The notes under the pieces were generated by a model. It searched no databases, was not told where the DNA came from, and saw nothing but the letters and a program-made list of their open reading frames with translations. Positions 56,401 to 63,909 of a DNA stretch of 64,000 nt are shown here, piece after piece (within the stretch, counting starts at the first letter, position 1; every line of letters starts with the position of its first letter). The stretch covers positions 186,001 to 250,000 of the forward strand of contig JADKJH010000003.1 of NCBI GenBank assembly GCA_016722505.1, read 5' to 3'. Made by a program: the position numbers and the translations under genes. This stretch comes from Holophagaceae bacterium (GTDB taxonomy: Bacteria; Acidobacteriota; Holophagae; Holophagales; Holophagaceae).

Positions 56401-57540
56401 ATTGAGATCAACATTTGTCGCCTGGAATGAGACTGAAGTCCCGGTTCCTTTTTTCCATTCGCCTTCAAGGGCGATATCACCATCTTCGGAATGCCAGGCC
56501 AGGCTGCGGACCTTGGCTTCTTGAAGATTCCCGTTGGCTTTGAAGTCCAACTTTCCCGGATAAAGATCCTTGACGCCTGGGCCCAAATTATTCGATTGCA
56601 AATGCAAGTCCCATACGGGTTTTAGGACATCTCCATCGAGCCCAAGATCCATCGTGATCTGGCCGTTTGCGGCGGTCTTTGAATTGGGAAACCCCAATTT
56701 GAAGGCTGAAGCAAGATCCCAAACCGATTTTGTCTTGGCGGAAAAGCGCTTGGATTTGGGTTCGAAGGTGCCGCTGGCCTGGAGTTTCTGATTTCCCAAT
56801 TCCACTTCGGCCTTCAGGAGCCGCAGGATGGTTTCGGAGAGGTCCGCGGTGATTTCCGCATGGCCTTTGGCTAGGCCGCCAGGGGCTTTAAGAGCCATGT
56901 CAGTGACTTTGAATTCAACCCTGATGCGGTTGGGGCCAAGATCTTTTCCTTGAACTGCAAAGGCTGAATAGGCTTCCGGCAATCCCCATTTGGGTTCCTT
57001 GATCTCGATGGAGCCATCTTTCAATTCAAAAACACCCAGCCTGGCTTGGGGCAAGGGATCTTTGCGAGGGGGATGGACCTTGAGTTTCAGGCCTGCCAAC
57101 CGCTTGGCATCGATGCGCAGCTCGGGGCGCAGGATAAGAATGCGATGAATATTAGGTTTATCGCCGAATAAGCTGAGGAAATCCCCTTGGAACTCCAGGC
57201 GATGAATCCGCAAGAGATCTCCACCCAAACTGATGTCCTCGACCGTCACAGTGCCAGAGAAAAGCCCAACATCCAGATTGCGGGCTTCGAAGGTGAGGCC
57301 CGTCTCATCCTTCAAGGCCTCCCCGATTTTACGCAGCGCATAGTCCCCAACGAAGGGCCGATGCAGCAGCCAGGCCCCACCGGCCATGACCATACCCCCA
57401 GCCACGAGGAAGTAGGTGATCCTCCGTGCCCAACGTTTCCGTGGCTTTGGAGCCAGCGGCGGCTTGGCAACCTTTTCCCCGGTCCCGGATTCCCCGGCCC
57501 TGGAGATGGCCGCGCCACTATCTGAAAGGTCCGCACCCAT
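53401..57540 (-). CDS. tamB: TamB-like (DUF490) outer-membrane biogenesis protein
   Basis: 1379 residues. One N-terminal helix at about 40-60 (YFLVAGGMVMAGGAWLLHRP) then a very long repeated beta-strand region, as in AsmA/TamB bridge proteins that move phospholipid or help outer-membrane protein insertion. The C-terminal TamB domain is clear: VQGRIDVPPYLVNMNITGRV, LSSTPSLRQDEITAILV, GTAEVSITAGESFDFLG and the ending WRFGNYVLQFGVSRAGFD. It starts two bases after the stop of a Ser/Thr kinase (TGA-A-ATG), so translation is coupled. TamA or another Omp85 gene is not nearby. The signature and size are convincing. Confidence 0.9.
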   Translation of the reverse strand: MGADLSDSGAAISRAGESGTGEKVAKPPLAPKPRKRWARRITYFLVAGGMVMAGGAWLLHRPFVGDYALRKIGEALKDETGLTFEARNLDVGLFSGTVTVEDISLGGDLLRIHRLEFQGDFLSLFGDKPNIHRILILRPELRIDAKRLAGLKLKVHPPRKDPLPQARLGVFELKDGSIEIKEPKWGLPEAYSAFAVQGKDLGPNRIRVEFKVTDMALKAPGGLAKGHAEITADLSETILRLLKAEVELGNQKLQASGTFEPKSKRFSAKTKSVWDLASAFKLGFPNSKTAANGQITMDLGLDGDVLKPVWDLHLQSNNLGPGVKDLYPGKLDFKANGNLQEAKVRSLAWHSEDGDIALEGEWKKGTGTSVSFQATNVDLNPLAAFSRVGQARDLQAFFEGEAELPGDPWGKGLRLDLLKAQVAGRIQRLGSHVGDFKSSLESGQLNLNALNLHLEDLDLQAHASGRIGPRKILDLKAEGQIDTDAARVATALHAWDVVDLDMAGRIHAAVNLSIHPSEGLLLNGGIEAQNPRWHGAVADRLSARVQMQGSSMTIQDIEVAKGAGRGYGDIWLTWADLPPNASQFESCFRVSRLPISEGLKAADQGDLPIDGTATGWVRIWGPYDALQLQGDGLAENATAYQFSVPAASAEFIMDIARNRLSLPEFRIAESLGALSIAEENPQGLLALKGNLEFDLDRNAWWGSFGGALDSSLLAIQGPRIQTKVEGRVEGGWDYGFGPTSMPNIEVSFNHARIFAGEQSLENIEGRFQSNRGVAEAWIGQSGNAAKILELVALDDNGVLRAGGHLRLDATSIDTPRLAARITQDLMEDMRLEADLSAAWEPEGFHWQGRVNQLLARFPAFDLTQAQPAFIHGNLEAAQIDLPLEAQERASARSDRSSAPLSTGYLSLNGLVPFSATGPLAVQAKGSADLSELKTILDGLMEVDPYSLLADLQPSGAAKVDLRLQGTPAEPRLDGTLQLQDGRIRIRTLPQSAENINATVQFHDREISIPEAQPIRGQLAQGSLTAWGSAKWQLGGLASYDVKAKLDDFQLRDVPVGFEVGGSLQARLSGNDEDGGLLKGSIQAERMVYRADINLTDILVNSSSGTTALSSFDPEDPMARIKLDLDLKLNQPWRFDTNLLKLEGIPQGSFKVLGTLARPGLKGKMEFVPGGSLTNLLPAGDVTVERGSINFSDPGQLNPFINVQGRIDVPPYLVNMNITGRVDQLTVALSSTPSLRQDEITAILVDPAAAPTIGSSVGGSSQSALNYGIASAGSGLIGTLALANLQEQLRRIFRLDRLSVSPRTGATGTAEVSITAGESFDFLGRRTPLLYTYHRAGDLITHSGRVEWRFGNYVLQFGVSRAGFDAVNLTGEIRHTWSPK

Positions 57541-57541
57541 T

Positions 57542-58522
57542 TCAGTTTTTCTCGCCGCAGCTGGGGCAGGTGCTGGCCATGCGGGCCATGGGGCGGTAGC
57601 AGAAGCGGCAAAGGCGCGATTGCGTATTGGAGGTGGCGGAAGGCCGCGTTATCGGGATGCTTCCCGTGGCTGATGGGCTCATCACCGCGGTTCCCAAAGG
57701 CCGTGTGTCCTTGGCGACACCGTCCTTCAATTTTTTCAGGGCGTCGAGCATCGCTTGGGCGCTGAGATAGCGATCGCCAAGATTCACGCTCAATGCTTTC
57801 ATGACAGCTTCGGAAAGTTGTTTTGGAACATTCGAATTCTTGAGGTGCGGCGCGACGATAGGCTGGGTCTGAAAAGCCTGGGCGATCTTCAGCGGGTCCG
57901 CGTCATAGAACGGCACGGTGCCAGTGAGCATTTCGTACATGGTGATGCCCAAGGACCAAAGATCGCTCTGGAACACCGCCCGGCCGCGGAAATGCTCCGG
58001 CGCCATGTAGGGCGGCGAGCCGATGCGCGTTCGCGCAAAGCCATCTTTTTGCATTTCGAGAATGCGGCTGGTGCCGAAATCTGTGACCTTGGCCACGCCG
58101 TCGCGGGTCATCAGGATGTTCGCGGGACGCAGGTCCCGGTGCAGGATCTGGTTGGCATGGGCGAAGGCGATGGCAGAGCAGATGTCCAGACCGATTTCCA
58201 GAGCCCGGGTGGGCGGGAGGGTGCGCTCCTTGCGGATGAGCCGGTCCAGGCTTTCGCCTTCGATGAATTCCAGCACCATGAAGAAGGTGCCGTTTTTCCG
58301 TTCGACGGTGATGAGTTCGACGATGTTGGGATGCTTGAGGGCCGCCATGATGCGCGGCTCCTTGAGTAAGTCCACGATCTCTTCTTGCTGCTGGTGGGGC
58401 ACCTTGAGCGCGACTTTGCGATTCACCCACGTGTCCATGGCTAGGTACACCGTTCCGAAGCCGCCCGCCCCAAGGCGGTCGAGGATCTGGTACTTCCCTA
58501 GGGTCTGGTCTTTCGACAGCAC
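57542..58522 (-). CDS. Soluble Ser/Thr protein kinase with C-terminal zinc ribbon
   Basis: 326 residues. Gly loop LGAGGFGTVYLAM, Lys in VALKVPHQQ, catalytic loop HRDLRPANILM, DFGTSRI, APEHFRG; the kinase domain ends near residue 265. The catalytic-loop Lys found in nearly all kinases (HRDxKxxN) is Arg here; the same change occurs in some active kinases, so activity is uncertain. A short Ser/Thr/Pro linker (TAVMSPSATGSIPITRPSA) leads to a ribbon CRFCYRPMARMASTCPSCGE. No membrane helix. Coupled to tamB, which suggests that envelope assembly may be regulated by phosphorylation; this is inference. Confidence 0.9.
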   Translation of the reverse strand: MLSKDQTLGKYQILDRLGAGGFGTVYLAMDTWVNRKVALKVPHQQQEEIVDLLKEPRIMAALKHPNIVELITVERKNGTFFMVLEFIEGESLDRLIRKERTLPPTRALEIGLDICSAIAFAHANQILHRDLRPANILMTRDGVAKVTDFGTSRILEMQKDGFARTRIGSPPYMAPEHFRGRAVFQSDLWSLGITMYEMLTGTVPFYDADPLKIAQAFQTQPIVAPHLKNSNVPKQLSEAVMKALSVNLGDRYLSAQAMLDALKKLKDGVAKDTRPLGTAVMSPSATGSIPITRPSATSNTQSRLCRFCYRPMARMASTCPSCGEKN

Positions 58523-58598
58523 AATGAAACCTTATCTCTGTGCCGTCATTATGGGTGAAAAGCGGCGTATGACTTCCCTTTTTTGACTCAATGCGCCT

Positions 58599-59573
58599 CT
58601 ATTCTCCAAATCCATTGGCGGCGAGCCAGCGTTCTGCGTCAATGGCCGCCATGCATCCGGAACCAGCGGCGGTGATGGCCTGGCGATAAACATGGTCCTG
58701 GACGTCGCCGCAGGCGAATACGCCGGGAATGGCCGTGCGGCTGGAACCGCTTTCAACCTGCAAGTAGCCCGTCTCATCCATGGGCAGCTGGCCGGCGAAA
58801 AGTTTCGTGTTGGGTTCATGGCCGATGGCCACAAAAAGGCCATCCACTGCCAGTTCCGATGCGCTTCCATCCACTGTGTCCTTGAGTTTCAAAGCCCGGA
58901 TCTTCTCGACCTTTTCGCCCATTGGTGTCTCGATGACGGACGTGAGCACCTCTTCGACCCCCTTGTTCCAATGGAAGACGATCTTTTCATTTTTGGAAGC
59001 CCTCTCCTGCATGGCCTTAGAGGCCCGCAGCTTGTCCCGCCGGTGGATGAGATTCACCTTGGTGGCGAACTTTGTGAGAAATGTCGCTTCCTCAATGGCG
59101 GTATCGCCCCCGCCCACCACGGCGATCTCCTTGCCGCGGAAGAAAAATCCATCACAGGTGGCGCAGGCGCTGACGCCGCCGCCACTCATGGAAAGTTCCT
59201 GATCCTTGCCGATGCCCAGCCACTTCGCAGTGGCACCGGTGGCGATGATGACGGAGTCCGCCGTGTACTCCGCCTTGTCGGTTCTCAGCGTGAAAGGCCG
59301 CGCCTGCAGGTTCACTTCAAGCACTATTTCGCTTTTGATGAGGGTTCCGAAACGCAGCACCTGTTCGCGCATCTCATTCATGAGTTCCGGGCCCAGGATG
59401 CCATTGCGGAAGCCAGGGAAGTTCTCCACTTCGGTGGTGATGGTGAGCTGGCCGCCAGGCTGGACGCCTTCGAACACCAATGGCTCAAGATTGGCCCTCG
59501 AAGCATAAAGCGCAGCTGTGTAGCCCGCCGGGCCAGTGCCAATAATGATGACTTTGTGGTGAGACACGAGCAC
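58599..59573 (-). CDS. trxB: Thioredoxin reductase
   Basis: 324-residue flavoenzyme that reduces thioredoxin with NADPH. FAD site IIIGTGPAGYTAALYASRA, redox-active CATCDG at about 140, NADPH site VVGGGDTAIEEATFL, and the C-terminal FAD motif GVFACGDVQDHVYRQAITAA, all typical for the short bacterial enzyme. The GTG at 59567 has GGAG five bases upstream and is the better start; a GTG at 59573 is in frame. Repeat block C lies upstream. Single gene between the kinase and kdsB. Confidence 0.95.
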   Translation of the reverse strand: MLVSHHKVIIIGTGPAGYTAALYASRANLEPLVFEGVQPGGQLTITTEVENFPGFRNGILGPELMNEMREQVLRFGTLIKSEIVLEVNLQARPFTLRTDKAEYTADSVIIATGATAKWLGIGKDQELSMSGGGVSACATCDGFFFRGKEIAVVGGGDTAIEEATFLTKFATKVNLIHRRDKLRASKAMQERASKNEKIVFHWNKGVEEVLTSVIETPMGEKVEKIRALKLKDTVDGSASELAVDGLFVAIGHEPNTKLFAGQLPMDETGYLQVESGSSRTAIPGVFACGDVQDHVYRQAITAAGSGCMAAIDAERWLAANGFGE

Positions 59574-59593
59574 TCCGTGGATGGGTGTGGGCT

Positions 59594-59660
59594 TTCGACT
59601 TTCAACTCTTTAACTTTTCAACTTTTTGACTCTCAACTCTTGACCCAGGACTCAAGCCCC
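59594..59660. repeat. Low-complexity repeat block C (CAACTCTTTAACTTTTCAACT)
   Basis: Imperfect CAACTCTT / CAACTTTT units between kdsB and trxB, ending in GGACTCAAGCCCC. Same type as blocks A and B. Confidence 0.8.
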
Positions 59661-59667
59661 ATCCAGT

Positions 59668-60459
59668 TTACGCGAGCCCTCGCTCTCTCAGAAGCGCTTC
59701 GGCGGAGGCCACATCGCCCGGCACGTCCACACCGATGCTCAAGTACGGCGTCAGCGCGACCCCAATGGGAATGCCGGCCGCCAGAGCGCGGAGCTGTTCG
59801 AGCATTTCGGTTTGTTCGAGCGGATGCGGAGGCAGCTTGGTGAACGCCTTCAAAACAGCTGGGCGATAGGCATAGAGCCCTAGGTGGCGATTGAAGAGGG
59901 AAAGTTGTCCCGGGCTCATCCAGGGGCGGAAATCCGACTTGAAAATGCTCGAATGCCGGATGTAGGGAATGGGGCTGCGGCTGAAATAGAGGGCCCGGTG
60001 GTGATCATCAGTGACGACTTTCACTGCATTTGGATTGAATAATTCATCGGCGTCGGAGAAAGGGCAGGCCGCAGTCCCCATCGGCAGATCGGGGTTGTCC
60101 CGCATCAGCGCCACGACCGATGAAATGGTGTCTGGGTGCATGGCGGGTTCGTCACCCTGGATGTTCAGGACACAGTCGAAGACCTCGCCAGAAGCCTCCA
60201 GCGCCCCCAAGGCCGCGGCGGTGCGGTCCGTACCTGAAGGAAGCGCCGCGTCGGTCATCACGGCTTCCCCTCCGAATCCCCGCACAGTGGATGCTATGCG
60301 CTCATCGTCCGTGGCCACTACCACCTGCGTGACGCCAGAGGCTCTGGATGCTGCTTCGAAGACCCACTGGATCATGGGCTTGCCGGCGATCATGGCCAGG
60401 GGTTTCCCCGGGAAACGGGAGGCCTGAAAACGTGAAGGGAGAACAGCAAGCGTGCGCAT
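59668..60459 (-). CDS. kdsB: 3-deoxy-manno-octulosonate cytidylyltransferase
   Basis: 263-residue enzyme that makes CMP-Kdo, the activated sugar for lipid A-core assembly. N-terminal nucleotide-binding LAVLPSRFQASRFPGKPLAM, QVVVATDDERIASTVRGFGG, CVLNIQGDEPAMHPDTI, YFSRSPIPYIRHS, HLGLYAYRPAVLKAF and LRALAAGIPIGV are diagnostic. Length is normal (about 250). Its presence supports a Kdo-containing LPS. Preceded by repeat block D, which fills the divergent gap to fabH. Confidence 0.95.
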   Translation of the reverse strand: MRTLAVLPSRFQASRFPGKPLAMIAGKPMIQWVFEAASRASGVTQVVVATDDERIASTVRGFGGEAVMTDAALPSGTDRTAAALGALEASGEVFDCVLNIQGDEPAMHPDTISSVVALMRDNPDLPMGTAACPFSDADELFNPNAVKVVTDDHHRALYFSRSPIPYIRHSSIFKSDFRPWMSPGQLSLFNRHLGLYAYRPAVLKAFTKLPPHPLEQTEMLEQLRALAAGIPIGVALTPYLSIGVDVPGDVASAEALLRERGLA

Positions 60460-60466
60460 GAGCCAT

Positions 60467-60546
60467 TCTCAACTCTTAACACTCAACACTCAACTCTCGA
60501 CTCTCAACTCTCGACTTTTGTGGTCTCTTGGCGTCTTCGTGGTTTG
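60467..60546. repeat. Repeat block D (CAACTCTCGACTCTCAACT) plus GTCTTCGTGG run
   Basis: 60467-60516 has tandem CTCAACTCTTAACACTCAAC-like units; 60517-60546 has TTTGTGGTCTCTTGGCGTCT, a word type also seen at 44483-44540. It lies between the divergent kdsB and fabH starts. Confidence 0.8.
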
Positions 60547-60580
60547 AAGGCACAATTAAAGGTTTGGCTTGGAGGCTCAT

Positions 60581-61582
60581 TTGACTCGTCATTTCGCTCG
60601 TCCTGTAGGCATCACCGCCACTGGCCAGTACTATCCGGAACAGCGCGTCACCAATGACGACCTGTCCAAAGTGATGGCGACCAGTGATGAGTGGATCCGG
60701 CCCAGGACCGGCATCGGGTCGCGCCATTGGGTTGAAAAGGGTGTGGGAGCTTCTGATCTAGCTGTTCCGGCGCTGCAGATGGCGCTGGAGCAAAGGGGCA
60801 TGAAGGCTGATGAATTGGAAGCGATCATCGTGGCCACGGTGACGCCCGACACCTTTTTCCCTTCAACCGCCTGCCGGGTGCAGGATGCCGTCGGCGCCAA
60901 GAACGCCTTCGGTTTTGACCTGTCGGCGGCCTGTTCGGGATTCATCTATGCGCTCACCGCAGGATCAGCGCTTGTCGCGTCCGGCGCCTATTCGAAAATA
61001 GCGGTGGTGGGCGTGGATGTCATGAGTTCCATCATCAACATGGAGGACCGGGCCACCTGCGTCCTGTTCGGCGATGGGGCGGGCGCGGTGATCCTTGAAC
61101 CGGTGGCAGAGGGCTTCGGCATCCTCGATTTCGAGCATCGCATCGACGGCAGCGGCGGATGCATTCTGCAGATGCCTGCAGGAGGCTCCAAAAAACCCGC
61201 CAGCCACGAAACGGTGGATGCCAAAGAACATTTCGTCCACCAGAGCGGTTCAGAGGTTTTCAAGTTCGCGGTGCGGGAGATGGCCGAAGGCAGCCGCGCC
61301 ATGCTGGACCGCAATGGATTTCTACCCGACGATTTAAAACTATTCGTGCCGCACCAGGCCAATCTGCGGATCATGGATGCCGCGGCCAAGCGCCTGGAAT
61401 TGTCCAGCGACCGCATGGTTGTGAATATCGATCGCTATGCCAATACCACCGCCGCGACGATTCCCACAGCTCTGCATCAGGCACGGGAGGATGGCCGGAT
61501 GGAGAAAGGGGATCTAGTGCTCCTTTCCGCTTTTGGCGCGGGCCTGACTTGGGGCACGGTCCTGCTCCGCTGGGCCTATTGA
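60581..61582 (+). CDS. fabH: 3-oxoacyl-ACP synthase III
   Basis: 333 residues from the TTG at 60581, selected because GGAGG stands five bases before it; the open frame starts four codons earlier. FabH starts fatty acid chains from acetyl-CoA (or a branched starter) and malonyl-ACP. Catalytic Cys in FDLSAACSGFIYAL, His in FVPHQANLRI and Asn in RYANTTAATIP; N-terminal GQYYPEQRVTNDDL and TSDEWIRPRTGIGSR match the family. A Gly/Asn-rich oxyanion part, FGAGLTWGTVLLRW, ends it. rsmD follows 18 bases later. Confidence 0.95.
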   Translation: MTRHFARPVGITATGQYYPEQRVTNDDLSKVMATSDEWIRPRTGIGSRHWVEKGVGASDLAVPALQMALEQRGMKADELEAIIVATVTPDTFFPSTACRVQDAVGAKNAFGFDLSAACSGFIYALTAGSALVASGAYSKIAVVGVDVMSSIINMEDRATCVLFGDGAGAVILEPVAEGFGILDFEHRIDGSGGCILQMPAGGSKKPASHETVDAKEHFVHQSGSEVFKFAVREMAEGSRAMLDRNGFLPDDLKLFVPHQANLRIMDAAAKRLELSSDRMVVNIDRYANTTAATIPTALHQAREDGRMEKGDLVLLSAFGAGLTWGTVLLRWAY

Positions 61583-61600
61583 GCCAGCCGGAAACAAGCA

Positions 61601-62125
61601 ATGCGGATCATCTCCGGGTCAATGAAGGGGCGTCGATTGGATGGGCCTGCCCAGGGTGAGATGGATGTGCGCCCCACATCGGACAAGGCGCGTGAAGCCC
61701 TCTTCTCCATCCTGCAGGCATGGCCTCTCGGTTCGTTCGTGGATCTCTTCTCGGGCACCGGGGCGGTGGCGCTGGAAGCGTATTCCAGGGGGTATGGCCC
61801 AGTGGCGTGCGTGGAGGCAAAGCCTCGGCCATTTCTTCTCAAGAATCTGAGCCATGGCAAGGTAAACCTTATGTCCAAGGATGTTTCGGCGCTCCGGCCA
61901 GAGACCTTCACCGAAGTCGCCGTCCTTTTTTCCGATCCTCCTTATGAGCGTTCCCAGGAGTTTTGGACGAAACTCTCCGCACGGATGGTGCCTTGGATGG
62001 CGCCGGGCGGGGTCCTGGTATGGGAGACGGACGAACGCACTGAACTGGATGCCCAGCCGGGCTGGGAACTCATTGAAACCCGAAGATATGGAACCGCACG
62101 GTTTCATTTCTTGGAAAACCGCTAA
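61601..62125 (+). CDS. rsmD: 16S rRNA (guanine-966-N2)-methyltransferase
   Basis: 174 residues; the N-terminus MRIISGSMKGRRLDGP, then VRPTSDKAREALFSILQ, DLFSGTGAVALEAYSRG (SAM loop) and the N-methylase motif FSDPPYERS define RsmD, which methylates G966 of 16S rRNA in the 30S subunit. Length is close to the usual 185-200. Usually found beside coaD; here it follows fabH and precedes a sensor kinase by 19 bases. Confidence 0.93.
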   Translation: MRIISGSMKGRRLDGPAQGEMDVRPTSDKAREALFSILQAWPLGSFVDLFSGTGAVALEAYSRGYGPVACVEAKPRPFLLKNLSHGKVNLMSKDVSALRPETFTEVAVLFSDPPYERSQEFWTKLSARMVPWMAPGGVLVWETDERTELDAQPGWELIETRRYGTARFHFLENR

Positions 62126-62144
62126 CGGCCTTACACTTCGAGCC

Positions 62145-63809
62145 ATGCTTCGCGTCTCAATCAAAACGAAACTGGGCTTTATCCTTGGATTTTTGGTGCT
62201 CAGTTTCTTCGCATTCAACGTCGTGTACTATCCGCGGCGGGTGGAGGCGCAGATCCGGTCGCAAGCCGAGGTGAGCGCCCGCCAGGTGGCAGAAACCGCC
62301 AGCTACGCATTGACGCCCGCTCTCAGCAATGGGAACAGGGAAGGCATCGCCAATGTGCTGGAGGGTGTGAATCATATTCCTGCATTCAGCTTCAGCGTGG
62401 TCTATGACTTCATGGGACAGCGGGTGAATTCGACCCAGAATACGCCGCCTTGGGTGGATGAATACGCCAAGAGCAAGGGCGACTCCAAGGTCATCACCCG
62501 GTCTCAGGATGGTGTGATGGTGGCCATGGCTCCGGTCATCTACCGCGATATGCCCAATAAACTCGGGACTCTGCTGGTTGGATTCAGCACGGAGGAGACG
62601 CAGAGGATCGTGGACGAAAATTTCCGCCTGAGCCTGATCGTCGGCCTCACCACAATGGCCTTCGGAATCGTCCTCACAGCCTTCATGTCCCGGCGATACT
62701 TGAAACCCATCATCCAGCTCACCAATGCAGCGCAGATGGTGGCCCAGGGGAAATTCGACGACGTGACGGTGGACGCGCACTCCCACGATGAGTTGGAGGA
62801 ATTGAGCCGGAATTTCCAGGTCATGACCAACAAGCTCAGGGTCAGCCGGGATGAGATCGAACGGCAGAACCGGTTGCTGGAATACCGTGTGCAGGAGCGG
62901 ACCAGGCAACTCATGGAGACCATCTGGGAACTCGAAGAAATCAGGGCGAATCTCGAACAGCGGGTGCAGGAGCGCACCAAGGGGCTGGAACAAAGCCGGG
63001 GGGAGCTGAAAGCCTGGGCCGATACTTTGGAATCCAAGGTCGAGGACAAGACCCGCGAACTCCGTGAGGCGAATGTCAGCCTTACTTCCAGTTATCAGCA
63101 ACTTCAGCAGGCAGACCGGATGAAAGATGAATTCCTGGCGAACATGAGCCATGAACTCCGCACGCCGCTCAACGCCATCATCGGGTTTTCCGGGATGCTG
63201 ATGCAGGAAGAGAATGACCGGGTGGCAGCTGATGTGCGCGAGGATCTTCAAATCATCTTTCAAAATGGGACCCAGCTTTTAGGCCACATAGATTCCATCC
63301 TGGATCTCTCCAAGATCGAGGCCGGCAAAATGGAACTCGACCTTCAGGAGGTGGATCCCATGGCATTGCTGGAGGAGGTCGTGGCAATGGCCGGGGGCCT
63401 GCTCCGGAAAAAGCCCATCGCGCTGATCTTCGACCGCCCTGGATGGACAGTGAAGGTCCTGGGCGATGCAGTAAGGCTCAAGCAGGTGATGACGAACCTG
63501 ATCGGCAATGCCATCAAGTTCACCGAGGAAGGAGAAGTGGAGCTTTTCGCGACCCGTGCCGGCGGGCAATTGACAATAGGCATCCGTGACACAGGCATAG
63601 GCATGAGCGAAAGCGAGATGGAGCGGCTCTTCAAACCCTTTCAGCAGGTGGATGGAAGCATCACCCGCCGTTTTGGGGGAACGGGGCTGGGGCTTGCCAT
63701 CAGCCAAAAGTTCATGGGCTTCATGAATGGGCATATAAGGGCCGAGAGCAAGAAAGGCAAAGGTAGTACCTTCATCATCGAGATGCCCTTAGTGGCCGTA
63801 ACAAAATAA
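62145..63809 (+). CDS. Membrane sensor histidine kinase
   Basis: 554 residues from the ATG at 62145; the open frame begins earlier inside rsmD without homology. Helix 1 about 8-26, a periplasmic sensor at 27-160 with a single-Cache-like look (QAEVSARQVAETASYALTPA), helix 2 about 163-185, HAMP, a long coiled coil with repeated ExRTRQL / QERTKGLEQ units (about 235-315), HisKA with His336 in NMSHELRTPL, and HATPase (NLIGNAIKFTEEGE, DTGIGMSESE, GTGLGLAISQKF). It is of the hybrid-kinase-like type and probably signals to the regulator that starts at 63910. Its stop lies in the left arm of a 17-bp hairpin. Confidence 0.94.
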   Translation: MLRVSIKTKLGFILGFLVLSFFAFNVVYYPRRVEAQIRSQAEVSARQVAETASYALTPALSNGNREGIANVLEGVNHIPAFSFSVVYDFMGQRVNSTQNTPPWVDEYAKSKGDSKVITRSQDGVMVAMAPVIYRDMPNKLGTLLVGFSTEETQRIVDENFRLSLIVGLTTMAFGIVLTAFMSRRYLKPIIQLTNAAQMVAQGKFDDVTVDAHSHDELEELSRNFQVMTNKLRVSRDEIERQNRLLEYRVQERTRQLMETIWELEEIRANLEQRVQERTKGLEQSRGELKAWADTLESKVEDKTRELREANVSLTSSYQQLQQADRMKDEFLANMSHELRTPLNAIIGFSGMLMQEENDRVAADVREDLQIIFQNGTQLLGHIDSILDLSKIEAGKMELDLQEVDPMALLEEVVAMAGGLLRKKPIALIFDRPGWTVKVLGDAVRLKQVMTNLIGNAIKFTEEGEVELFATRAGGQLTIGIRDTGIGMSESEMERLFKPFQQVDGSITRRFGGTGLGLAISQKFMGFMNGHIRAESKKGKGSTFIIEMPLVAVTK

Positions 63810-63860
63810 CCCGTGCGGTTTGGGTTATTTTGTTACGGTCACTTATGCCGGAGCGCCGTC
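63796..63860. repeat. Hairpin of the TTACGG...TTATGCCGGA family
   Basis: Perfect 17-bp stem: CCGTAACAAAATAACCC at 63796-63812 and GGGTTATTTTGTTACGG at 63822-63838 around a nine-base loop. The word CACTTATGCCGGAGCGCCG follows, shared with the 48005 element. The kinase stop codon (63807-63809) is inside the left arm. It may also act as a terminator, but no T-run follows. Confidence 0.85.
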
Positions 63861-63909
63861 ACAATGATCTACTCCCCCACCGCAACGGCCTTCTCGTGGA
63901 AAGCGCCGT

